A stretch of DNA of 64,000 nt from JAGNLV01 sp964612145 (GTDB taxonomy: Bacteria > Zixibacteria > MSB-5A5 > GN15 > FEB-12). Shown piece by piece: positions 44,394 through 52,247 of this stretch. The translations under genes were made by a program, and so were the position numbers. How positions within the stretch are numbered: the first letter of the stretch is position 1; the number at the start of each line of letters is the position of its first letter. The stretch covers positions 1 to 64,000 of the forward strand of contig CAZTBP010000009.1 in NCBI GenBank assembly GCA_964612145.1, given 5' to 3'. Below the pieces are notes generated by a model. The model saw only the letters and a program-made list of their open reading frames with translations, was not told the origin of the DNA and ran no database searches.

Positions 44394-44426
44394 CCTTTTA
44401 AGGTGATCCAGCGAGGTCACCAAAGG
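44394..44426 (+). promoter_or_regulatory. PyrR-binding RNA element in the pyr leader
   Basis: The upper stem GGTGA/TCACC (44402-44406 with 44417-44421) closes the loop TCCAGCGAGG, an exact match to the conserved UCCNGNGAGG of PyrR-binding loops. Below it is a 5'-side bulge TAA and a lower stem CCTTT/AAAGG (44394-44398 with 44422-44426). The whole matches the known PyrR-binding hairpin. UMP-loaded PyrR should bind and stabilise it. The 3' arm of the lower stem is also the Shine-Dalgarno of a short leader ORF. No T-run terminator follows, so control of translation is more likely than attenuation. Confidence 0.85.
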
Positions 44427-44435
44427 AACTGCGAC

Positions 44436-44501
44436 GTGAATTACCGTCCTTTAGACAAGAGTGTCGGCACTGCCCTGACGAAACGTAACTGCGACAGATA
44501 A
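44436..44501 (+). CDS. Putative 21-codon pyr leader peptide
   Basis: GTG at 44436 lies 8 nt after AAAGGA and the frame runs 21 codons (VNYRPLDKSVGTALTKRNCDR) to TAA at 44499. The stop is 7 nt before the pyrR ATG. Its ribosome site is inside the PyrR-bound stem, so it could couple PyrR binding to translation of pyrR. The peptide itself shows no domain. Speculative. Confidence 0.4.
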   Translation: MNYRPLDKSVGTALTKRNCDR

Positions 44502-44508
44502 AGAGGAC

Positions 44509-45162
44509 ATGGAGGTTTCTTTGCCCGCCGGTAACGACTTACTACTGGATGAGAAGAAGATCAGCCGCGCACTGAACCGGATCGCGCACGAGATTGTCGA
44601 GCGCAATGCCGGGGCCGAGTCGCTGGTGATCATCGGCATCCTCACACGCGGGGCGTATCTCGCCCGCCGAATAGCAAAAATTATCGAAGAACTGGAAGGG
44701 GTGAAGGTCCCGGTGGGGCTGATGGATATCAGTCTGTACAGGGACGATGTTCACTCCAAACTGGACCAGCCGATAGTGCAGCGCACCGAGATTCTGTTCG
44801 ATGTGGTTGACCGTAATGTTATCCTGATCGACGATGTGCTGTTTACCGGTCGAACGGTGCGGGCGGCGCTCGATCAGGTTGTTGATTTCGGCCGGCCACG
44901 GTCGATTCAGCTGGCGGTGCTGGTTGATCGCGGGCACCGTGAACTGCCGTTCAGGGCTGACTATGTCGGCGCCAACATACCGACCGCCAAGAATGACCAG
45001 GTGGTGCTGGAGGTGAAAGAGAAGGAAGGCACCGATCGGGTTTATGTTGTCCGGGCTGAAAACGGCAAGGCGGCGGCGAAGAAGAGGCCGAAGAAGAAGA
45101 AGTCTGCCGCGAAAAAATCCTCCCCGAAGAAAAAAGCATCAACTAAAGGAACGAAGAAATGA
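44509..45162 (+). CDS. pyrR: Pyrimidine operon regulator / uracil phosphoribosyltransferase
   Basis: A 217-residue PyrR. The PRTase core (LLLDEKKISRALNRIAHEIVERN, then the PRPP loop VILIDDVLFTGRTVRAAL, then RPRSIQLAVLVDRGHRELP) ends near residue 180. A Lys/Ala-rich tail of about 30 residues follows (KKRPKKKKSAAKK) that most PyrR proteins lack; it may add RNA affinity. It binds pyr mRNA when UMP is high. ATG 44509 has GAGGA only one base away; a TTG at 44521 behind ATGGAGG with 5-nt spacing is a good alternative start. The stop overlaps pyrB by ATGA. Confidence 0.95.
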   Translation: MEVSLPAGNDLLLDEKKISRALNRIAHEIVERNAGAESLVIIGILTRGAYLARRIAKIIEELEGVKVPVGLMDISLYRDDVHSKLDQPIVQRTEILFDVVDRNVILIDDVLFTGRTVRAALDQVVDFGRPRSIQLAVLVDRGHRELPFRADYVGANIPTAKNDQVVLEVKEKEGTDRVYVVRAENGKAAAKKRPKKKKSAAKKSSPKKKASTKGTKK

Positions 45163-46100
45163 GCCGGCTCAGTTCACATCATTTGCTTGGACTGGAGGGC
45201 GTGCCGCGCAAGGATATCGAGCTGATTCTCAATACGGCCGACACTTTCCGCGAGGTTCTCGAGCGCACAATCAAAAAAGTTCCGACTCTCCGGGGTCTGA
45301 CGATCCTCAATTTGTTCTACGAACCCTCCACCCGTACCCGCATCTCGTTTGAACTGGCCGAGAAAAGGCTATCGGCAGATACGATCAGCTTCACGAAGGC
45401 GGGGACCTCGGTTGCCAAGGGTGAATCATTGCGCGACACGGTGCAAAATATCGAGGCGATGAAAATTGACATGGTGGTGGTCCGTCACGGTTCGGCGGGG
45501 ACGCCGTATTTTCTGACCAAGTGTGTCGATGCCAACGTTATCAACGCCGGTGATGGGTCTCACGAACACCCGACCCAGGCGCTGCTGGACATGCACACTA
45601 TTTACAAGAAGTATGGTTCGTTGGATGGTCTCCGGGTGGTGCTGGTCGGCGACGTGAAGCACTCCCGGGTCATTCGCTCGAATATTTGGGGTCTCAAGAC
45701 AATGGGCGCCTCGGTGGCGTTGTGCGGACCGTCGACGCTGATCCCGCGTGAGGTCGAGCAGTTCGGGTGTGATGTGTACACCAATGTCGACGAAGCGCTC
45801 GAGGGCGCGGATGTGGTCAATATTATGCGTATCCAGCTGGAACGTCAACAGGGCGGCCTGTTTCCGTCGCAGCGCGAGTACACAAACCTCTTCGGGATCA
45901 ACAAGGACCGTCTCAAACGACTCAACAAGAACTTCACTATCATGCATCCGGGTCCAATCAACCGTGGTGTCGAAGTGACGTCCGACGTGGCCGACGGCAA
46001 GAGCTCGGTTATTCTCGACCAGGTGACAAACGGTCAGGCGGTTCGAATGGCCGTGTTGTATCTGTTGCGCGGTAAGGACGAGGGGGAGGTGACGGTATAA
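45159..46100 (+). CDS. pyrB: Aspartate carbamoyltransferase catalytic subunit
   Basis: A 313-residue enzyme for the second step of UMP synthesis: carbamoyl phosphate plus aspartate. It has the carbamoyl-phosphate motif FYEPSTRTRISFE, the DGSHEHPTQALLD loop, VGDVKHSRV and the aspartate-domain HPGPINRGVE. It starts within the pyrR stop and overlaps pyrC by one base. No regulatory pyrI is present. Confidence 0.97.
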   Translation: MSRLSSHHLLGLEGVPRKDIELILNTADTFREVLERTIKKVPTLRGLTILNLFYEPSTRTRISFELAEKRLSADTISFTKAGTSVAKGESLRDTVQNIEAMKIDMVVVRHGSAGTPYFLTKCVDANVINAGDGSHEHPTQALLDMHTIYKKYGSLDGLRVVLVGDVKHSRVIRSNIWGLKTMGASVALCGPSTLIPREVEQFGCDVYTNVDEALEGADVVNIMRIQLERQQGGLFPSQREYTNLFGINKDRLKRLNKNFTIMHPGPINRGVEVTSDVADGKSSVILDQVTNGQAVRMAVLYLLRGKDEGEVTV

Positions 46101-47413
46101 TGGTGAGCAAGAAATACGATCTCGTAATAACCGGCGGCCGCGTTATCGATCCGGCACTGGGTTTCGGGCGAGATGCCAATGTCTTTATCAAAGATGGTAA
46201 GATTGTCAAAGTGGAAAAGGATTCGGGCAAGCAGTCGCGTGACATGAAGTCCTTGTCCGAGGATCAACTGATCGACGTTAGTGGAATGCTGGTGGTGCCG
46301 GGGCTGATTGACGTCCACGTTCATCTGCGCGAACCGGGCCGCGAGGACGAAGAAACGGTCGAGACCGGATGCAGGGCCGCGGCGGCGGGCGGATTTACCA
46401 GTATTTGCTGCATGCCGAACACGCTGCCGGTGATTGACAACCAGGAGACGGTCAAGTTTGTGCAGGACCGGGCGCAGAATGCCGATGCCCGCGTGTACGT
46501 AGTCGGTTCCGTCACAAAGGGCCGCGAGGGCAAGCAGCTCGCAGAGATTGGAGACCTGGTCAAAAGCGGCGCGGTAGCGATTTCTGATGATGGTACGTAT
46601 TTGCAAAATGCCGAGATGATGCGCCGGGCGCTTCAGTACGCGAAGATGTTTAACATTCCCGTGATGCAGCACGCAGAGGATGCTCAGCTGACTGAAGGCG
46701 CAATAATGAACGAATCATTTGAATCCACGCGACTGGGGATGAAAGGTGCGCCGCCGGAGGCGGAAGAGATCGCGATCCTGCGCGATATCGCGCTGGCGCG
46801 TTCGACCGGTGGGCGGGTTCATGTACAGCATCTGTCGACCCGGCGCGGTCTGGAAGCGGTTCGCCTGGCGAAAAAAGAGGGGGTACAGATAACGGCTGAG
46901 GTGTGTCCGCATCATTTCGTGCTGAATGACACCGAAATCGGTAAGGAGTTCAACACGAACCTTCGGGTCAACCCGCCGCTTCGCACCGAGGATGACCGGC
47001 TGGCGATTATCGGCGGTCTGGTCGACGGGACTATCGATTGCATAGCCTCCGATCATGCCCCGCATTCGGAGGAAGAAAAGGACGCTGAATTTGATCAGGC
47101 GCCTGCGGGAATGATCGGGTTGGAGACCACGCTGGGTCTGGTAAAGACCTATCTTATTGACAAGGGTTATCTGAGTTGGGCCGATGCAATCCGCAAGATG
47201 ACGGCCAACCCGGCGCGGATATTTAATTTGCCGGGCGGTACGCTGGCATCCGGTACCATCGCTGACATTACGATCATCGATCCGGACAAGAAGTGGACGG
47301 TCAACGCGGACAGGTTCAAATCCAAATCGAAGAACTCGCCGTTTATCGGCTGGAAGCTGAACGGTCGGGCCCACATTACCATTCTTGGCGGACGAGTCGT
47401 GTTCAAACGGTAG
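46100..47413 (+). CDS. pyrC: Dihydroorotase
   Basis: A 437-residue class I (amidohydrolase fold) dihydroorotase, next in pyrimidine synthesis. Zinc ligands are seen in DVHVHLREPG, MQHAED, VHVQHLSTR, AEVCPHHF and the catalytic Asp in SDHAPHS. The N-terminal beta domain (VITGGRVIDP) and C-terminal return (IADITIIDP) are complete. A terminator follows 30 nt after the stop, so the pyr transcript ends here. Confidence 0.96.
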   Translation: MVSKKYDLVITGGRVIDPALGFGRDANVFIKDGKIVKVEKDSGKQSRDMKSLSEDQLIDVSGMLVVPGLIDVHVHLREPGREDEETVETGCRAAAAGGFTSICCMPNTLPVIDNQETVKFVQDRAQNADARVYVVGSVTKGREGKQLAEIGDLVKSGAVAISDDGTYLQNAEMMRRALQYAKMFNIPVMQHAEDAQLTEGAIMNESFESTRLGMKGAPPEAEEIAILRDIALARSTGGRVHVQHLSTRRGLEAVRLAKKEGVQITAEVCPHHFVLNDTEIGKEFNTNLRVNPPLRTEDDRLAIIGGLVDGTIDCIASDHAPHSEEEKDAEFDQAPAGMIGLETTLGLVKTYLIDKGYLSWADAIRKMTANPARIFNLPGGTLASGTIADITIIDPDKKWTVNADRFKSKSKNSPFIGWKLNGRAHITILGGRVVFKR

Positions 47414-47440
47414 GGCTCTTATGTCCGATTAGCATGATAT

Positions 47441-47467
47441 GCCCGGTGAGTGGTTAGCTCACCGGGC
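47441..47467 (+). terminator. Terminator of the pyrRBC operon
   Basis: A perfect 10-bp stem, GCCCGGTGAG with CTCACCGGGC, and a 7-nt loop are followed by TTTCTT. Confidence 0.9.
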
Positions 47468-47654
47468 TTTCTTAGCGGATTCTATTTTGCGGCGTGTTCG
47501 GCCCGGAGTTCCCACGCCATTTCTTTGAACCGGGTAATATCTCGTCTCATCCCGTTCCGACCCTACCGGAGGGCGTACTCCGGGTTGGCGTGGAAACCGC
47601 CTTGACTTTTGTCAGCCGCCGGAGTACGTTGCGGGTCTTAAGGAGAACGGCCCC

Positions 47655-48761
47655 ATGGAAATACCCTACCTCGACCTGCAGGCACAGTACCAATCAATCA
47701 AGAGCGAAATAGATAAGGCAATTCACGGTGTGCTCGACAGCTCGGCCTATGTACTGGGTGAAGCGGTCGGGCGGTTCGAGTGTGATTTTGCCGGATACTG
47801 CCAGGCGACCTACGCAATCGGAGTCAACAGCGGCACAAATGCGCTGACGCTGGCGCTGCGGGCGCTGGATATCGGGCCGGGGGCCGAAGTGATCACGGCG
47901 GCCAATACGTTTGTTGCAACCGTGGCGGCGATAGCCCATACCGGGGCAAGGCCGGTACTGGTCGATGTTGACCAGCAGAGCCGGAACCTGGATCCCAAGC
48001 TGCTGCCGCTGGCGATGTCGAACGCGACCAAAGCGATCATACCGGTTCACCTGTACGGCCGGCCGGCGGAGATGGATCCGATTCTGAATCTGGCGCGAAA
48101 GTATGAAGTGCCGGTTATCGAGGATGCGGCTCAGGCGCACGGGGCCTACTATCACGGGCAGCGAGTGGGATCAATGGGGCGGATGGCGGCCTTTTCATTT
48201 TATCCGGGCAAGAACCTCGGTGCGTACGGTGAGGCCGGCGCGGTGACCACCAATGATGAGCAGCTGGATAAGCGCCTGCGGATGCTGCGCGATCATGGTT
48301 CCAGCCGGAAGTACTATCACGAGATGGTCGGGTATAACGCCCGGATGGAAGGGATCCAGGGGGCGGTGCTGGGGGTGAAGTTGGGGCATTTGGACAGGTG
48401 GAACGAGGCAAGGAGGATCGTAGCGTCGTGGTACGACGAGTTGCTGGCCGATGTTCCGGTAACAACGCCGGTGAATGATCCTGATATCGAGCCGGTGTAT
48501 CACCTGTATGTGATAGAGACGGATAGGCGCGATGCGCTGCAGGCGTATCTGCGGGAGCGCGGCGTGCCGACCCTGATTCATTATCCGGTGCCGACGCATA
48601 TTCAGACGGGGTATCAGTTCCTTGGTTACAGTGCCGGTGAATTCCCGGTCACCGAGAAGCTGGCCCTGGAGGTTCTATCACTACCGATCTACCCGGAACT
48701 TCGCTGGGAACAGGCCGACTACGTGTGCGAAAAAATCCGTGACTTCTTCAATGGCCGATAG
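47655..48761 (+). CDS. DegT/DnrJ/EryC1 family aminotransferase
   Basis: A 368-residue PLP-dependent sugar aminotransferase. The N-terminal motif is IPYLDLQAQY, the cofactor contacts are in GVNSGTNALTLALRA and EDAAQAHGAYY, and the catalytic lysine is in FYPGKNLGAYGEAGAV. The family transaminates nucleotide-linked keto sugars (for example QdtB, WecE-type) used in surface glycans. AAGGAG lies upstream. Its stop overlaps the next gene, a membrane glycosyltransferase, which supports a glycan role. Confidence 0.92.
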   Translation: MEIPYLDLQAQYQSIKSEIDKAIHGVLDSSAYVLGEAVGRFECDFAGYCQATYAIGVNSGTNALTLALRALDIGPGAEVITAANTFVATVAAIAHTGARPVLVDVDQQSRNLDPKLLPLAMSNATKAIIPVHLYGRPAEMDPILNLARKYEVPVIEDAAQAHGAYYHGQRVGSMGRMAAFSFYPGKNLGAYGEAGAVTTNDEQLDKRLRMLRDHGSSRKYYHEMVGYNARMEGIQGAVLGVKLGHLDRWNEARRIVASWYDELLADVPVTTPVNDPDIEPVYHLYVIETDRRDALQAYLRERGVPTLIHYPVPTHIQTGYQFLGYSAGEFPVTEKLALEVLSLPIYPELRWEQADYVCEKIRDFFNGR

Positions 48762-50898
48762 ACGTGTCTTGAGTATCCGTATGGAGCTTGTTACGGCTCT
48801 GGCGTTGCTGGTGCTCGTCGTATTGTTGCAGGTTTATCACCTCGATGCGGATCCGCCCACCGGCCTGTCGGCTTCCTCGGGGCCCGAGACCGATCCACCG
48901 CAGTACACGCTGTTCGCCAAAAATTTTGTGCAGACCGGGGAGTTTGATCCGTTTGATGACGCGCGCCGGTCAGTATTTTTTAAATCGTCCGTGACAGTGC
49001 TGGCTCTTGGGATTTTTGGATTGCTGGGGACCGGACTCTGGCAGTCAAACTTCGTGGGGCTGCTCTACGGGCTGGGGGCGCTCGTTTGTTTGTGGCTGTT
49101 TATGCGGCGAACGGTAGGTCAACTGGCCGGGCTGTTGTTCTTGCTGCTGGTGGCGGTGAACTATAATCTAATTTTCTATGGGCGGCTGCCGTTTCTCGAA
49201 CATGCGATGACATTCTGGGCGTTTTTGTCGGTTGTGCTGATTGTCTATGGAGGGAGATCGTGGGTGGCCGTCTTAGCCGGCATTTCTTTTGGGTTGGCGG
49301 TTTTCTTTTCCAAGGCAATTGGTATTGTGTTCGCTTTTCCGATTGTTTGGCTGCTGGTGTATCGACTCTTTCTCGAGAAAGAGGGGCCATGGATGGCGCG
49401 ATGGCGTGAGGTGGTTCTCTATGTCGTGGGTTTTGCAGTAGTGGCGGTGGGCTGGTACTTCGTGACCTACGGGCCGGCGCAGTCGCAGGTCAGCGGGTAT
49501 TATGGTGAGCAGGCGTTTTCGCTGTACGGTGCGCCGGCGGGGTTGGCCTCATTTGATGATTTTTTCAAAAAGATGCTGAGTTTCGGTGACAGCTCGAAGC
49601 TGTTTGAGCGAATGGAAGTGGTAAGCATCGCCACCGTCATATTTCTGGCGGTTGTGTTTTACGCCGCGACCAACGTGGGAAAGGTGCGGGAGGGTCTACG
49701 TCGACTGGGGCCGGGCAGGGTCTTTTTGGCAGCGACGGTCATTGGGTTTTATGGTTCGCTGATGATCTGGAATTACCGTCCACTGCGTTACCAGCTGGTC
49801 TTAATCTATGCCGTTTATGGTGCGGCGGCGGCTCTGATGGCATCAGTCTGGAGAAGCCGGGCCGATTTTTCACGCACGCTGCCGCATTATCTTTGGTATG
49901 TTCCGGCGGTCGTGCTGTTTACTATTCCGGTATACAAGATTTGGGATGCTCTCTCGGAGAAGTACGCCTGGCACTTCTCGTACAACAGCGACAAGGGGTG
50001 GGTGATTGTAGTCGCGGTTCTTGTGGTTGGGCTTGTGGTGCTTGCCTTGCGGTACTGGCCGGAGAATATCCGCAAGGAGGCCTATCTTGTGGGTAAGGCG
50101 CTGGTAGTCATTGCTATTTTGGGGACAACCATCACCGGCGTATTGGATTACGCCGACTGGGCGAACCGGCCGACTTTTACGGCTCGCGACAACAGCAAGG
50201 ATCTGGGGATGGCGCTGAATGATGGAGCGGTGTTGTCGGGACCGTACGCCCCGCTTTTGGCCCTGGAGAATGAGCACGAGGTAGTGATTCACATGTTCGG
50301 AGTGGCCGAAGCGGATCCGGAGCTGTTTCGGCGATTCCCGATTACGCACTTGCTGCTTGATGAATCGAACGAGCGGCTGGCTAAGAATGACTATCCACAG
50401 ATAATGGACAGTGCCGTGCTGTTATGGACCTATCACGTGGGGCTGGACAAAGTACGGCTGTATCAGATTGCCGGAATAACCGGGAATCCGCAGGCGGCGA
50501 GGTACCGGCCGTCGCTGCTGGAGCGGGCCGTTGAAGGGTACTATGATGACAGCACGGCGGCGGGACACGTCTTTGCGGCGCAGTACCTGGAGCAGCACCC
50601 GACGAATCTGTCCGGGTATCAGGCTGTCGGTGAGGTGGCCGCGGCGGAGGGGCATTTTGGGCTGGCCGAGCAGTCTTTCCGACAGGCGGTGAGTTTTTCC
50701 CCGACCAATTACAACCTCAACTCGCGATTGGCCCAGCTGTACAAAGATCAGTATGAGAGGACCGGAGATGCCGAACTCCGGCGACGGGGGATGGAGTATT
50801 TCGAGGAAGCGATTCGGCTGGCGCCAGGCGTCGGTAAACTAAAAGTGGCGTACCGGGAATTGAAGAACGATAATATCGGGGTCGGACTGTCGCCATAG
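48751..50898 (+). CDS. GT-C type membrane glycosyltransferase with C-terminal TPRs
   Basis: A 715-residue inner-membrane protein starting at ATG 48751 inside the previous gene's end. About eleven hydrophobic helices span residues 15-490. Early acidic residues (ASSGPETDPPQY) and EHAMTFW fit the PMT/ArnT (GT39/GT83-like) fold, which transfers sugars from lipid-linked donors. The last 170 residues form TPR-like repeats (HPTNLSGYQAVGEVAAAEGHFGLAEQSFRQAVSFSPTNY). Donor and acceptor are not known. A longer reading to 48622 is overlap. Confidence 0.78.
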   Translation: MADRRVLSIRMELVTALALLVLVVLLQVYHLDADPPTGLSASSGPETDPPQYTLFAKNFVQTGEFDPFDDARRSVFFKSSVTVLALGIFGLLGTGLWQSNFVGLLYGLGALVCLWLFMRRTVGQLAGLLFLLLVAVNYNLIFYGRLPFLEHAMTFWAFLSVVLIVYGGRSWVAVLAGISFGLAVFFSKAIGIVFAFPIVWLLVYRLFLEKEGPWMARWREVVLYVVGFAVVAVGWYFVTYGPAQSQVSGYYGEQAFSLYGAPAGLASFDDFFKKMLSFGDSSKLFERMEVVSIATVIFLAVVFYAATNVGKVREGLRRLGPGRVFLAATVIGFYGSLMIWNYRPLRYQLVLIYAVYGAAAALMASVWRSRADFSRTLPHYLWYVPAVVLFTIPVYKIWDALSEKYAWHFSYNSDKGWVIVVAVLVVGLVVLALRYWPENIRKEAYLVGKALVVIAILGTTITGVLDYADWANRPTFTARDNSKDLGMALNDGAVLSGPYAPLLALENEHEVVIHMFGVAEADPELFRRFPITHLLLDESNERLAKNDYPQIMDSAVLLWTYHVGLDKVRLYQIAGITGNPQAARYRPSLLERAVEGYYDDSTAAGHVFAAQYLEQHPTNLSGYQAVGEVAAAEGHFGLAEQSFRQAVSFSPTNYNLNSRLAQLYKDQYERTGDAELRRRGMEYFEEAIRLAPGVGKLKVAYRELKNDNIGVGLSP

Positions 50899-51011
50899 CC
50901 GGATCATTTTGCGGTTGAGTTATCGGCGGCGTCTGTGCATTATAGACTAGTCATGGCCGGGTGGTTTCGTGAAGAAAAAGCGACAAATGACCGAGCAGTA
51001 TAGTAGAGAGA

Positions 51012-51998
51012 GTGTGTCCAGAGGTTAAACCGTTGAACGACAAACAGACAACATATCCTTTCCTCGTTTCAACCGTGGTTCCGGCCAATAACGAGGAAGG
51101 CAATATCGAAGAGTTCTGCCGGCTTTTTGCGGAGATGCTGGACGGCGCGCCGTTTGACGGTGAGTTGATCTATGTCGATGACGGTTCTGATGACGCGACG
51201 CTGGAGCATATCAGGCAGGCGGCTGAAAAATACGATTTTGTTCGGTTCGGCGTTCACCAGCACCGGCGCGGTGTGACGGCGGCGCTCCAGACCGGCTTTG
51301 CAATGGCACGAGGTGAGGTTTTTGTGTTTTATCCGGCTGATCTTCAGTTTTTACCGGAAGACATTCCCTCACTGGTGGCGCCGATCAACGACGGTGCGGA
51401 CCTGGTGGCCGGATGGAAGCAGGGAGACTACAAAAAGAAGTTCGTTTCGAACGTCTATAACTCGATGTCGCGGAAGATATTTGGTCTCAAGGTGCACGAT
51501 CTCAATGCCTGCAAGGCTTTCCGGCGGGAGGTGGTCGAACAGATATTCCTCCGCCAGGACTGGCACCGATATCTTGTCCCGCTGGCGGCGCACGAGGGCT
51601 TTACGGTCGAGGAGGTCAAGGTCAAGCTGTACCCACGGACGTGGGGAGAGTCCAAGTACAGTTCAATCTGGCGGATTCCGGTCGGTGTACTGGATATGCT
51701 GGCGGTCAAATTTCAGCTGACGTTCCTCCGTAAGCCTTTATTATTCTTTGGGTTCATCGGGCTGGGCGTGTTCTTCTTGGGCTTCCTGGTCGGGCTTTGG
51801 GCGATCTATCTCAAATACTGGCAGGGAGAAACACAGCTTCCGTTGCTCTATCTGGTCATTTTGCTTGCCGGTTTGGGATTGGGGCTGTTCATGATGGGAT
51901 TTATTACCGAGGGGCAGGCCGCGATCAAAGAAGAGCTCACTTCTCTCAGGCGAAAGTTCGACCGTCAGGCCAATCTTAAGAGTAACGAATCCGACTAG
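51012..51998 (+). CDS. GT2 family glycosyltransferase (DPM1/GtrB-like, membrane anchored)
   Basis: A 328-residue transferase. The GT-A domain has VVPANNEEGNIEEF, YVDDGSDD (nucleotide-binding Asp) and the DXD-like YPADLQF. Two C-terminal helices (about 238-265 and 275-300) anchor it, as in polyprenyl-phosphate sugar transferases such as GtrB. It probably charges undecaprenyl phosphate with a sugar for the GT-C enzymes alongside. Start GTG 51012 is kept; a TTG at 51033 with AGAGG upstream is equally good. Confidence 0.88.
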   Translation: MCPEVKPLNDKQTTYPFLVSTVVPANNEEGNIEEFCRLFAEMLDGAPFDGELIYVDDGSDDATLEHIRQAAEKYDFVRFGVHQHRRGVTAALQTGFAMARGEVFVFYPADLQFLPEDIPSLVAPINDGADLVAGWKQGDYKKKFVSNVYNSMSRKIFGLKVHDLNACKAFRREVVEQIFLRQDWHRYLVPLAAHEGFTVEEVKVKLYPRTWGESKYSSIWRIPVGVLDMLAVKFQLTFLRKPLLFFGFIGLGVFFLGFLVGLWAIYLKYWQGETQLPLLYLVILLAGLGLGLFMMGFITEGQAAIKEELTSLRRKFDRQANLKSNESD

Positions 51999-52247
51999 GC
52001 CGAACACACTTTCGGCATTTGGTCAACGTCGATATCTCCTGATATTGCAACCAGTTGAATCCGAGATTTGACGGCGCCTGACTGTTCTGCGGCGGCATAA
52101 AAAAGTTGCTTTAGTGGATGTTTCTGGTTATGGTATCGGCTGAATTACTCTCAGGTGGCGGCCCGGCACGACCGGTTAAATCAGTTGTATAAATCCTGAT
52201 TGGGTAGTCCACCCCGAGAAGAGGTACAAAACCAGGCGGAGTGTCCG

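Noticed and set aside
47494..47712. 72-codon ORF before the aminotransferase
   Set aside because: No ribosome site or domain; runs into the real gene in another frame.
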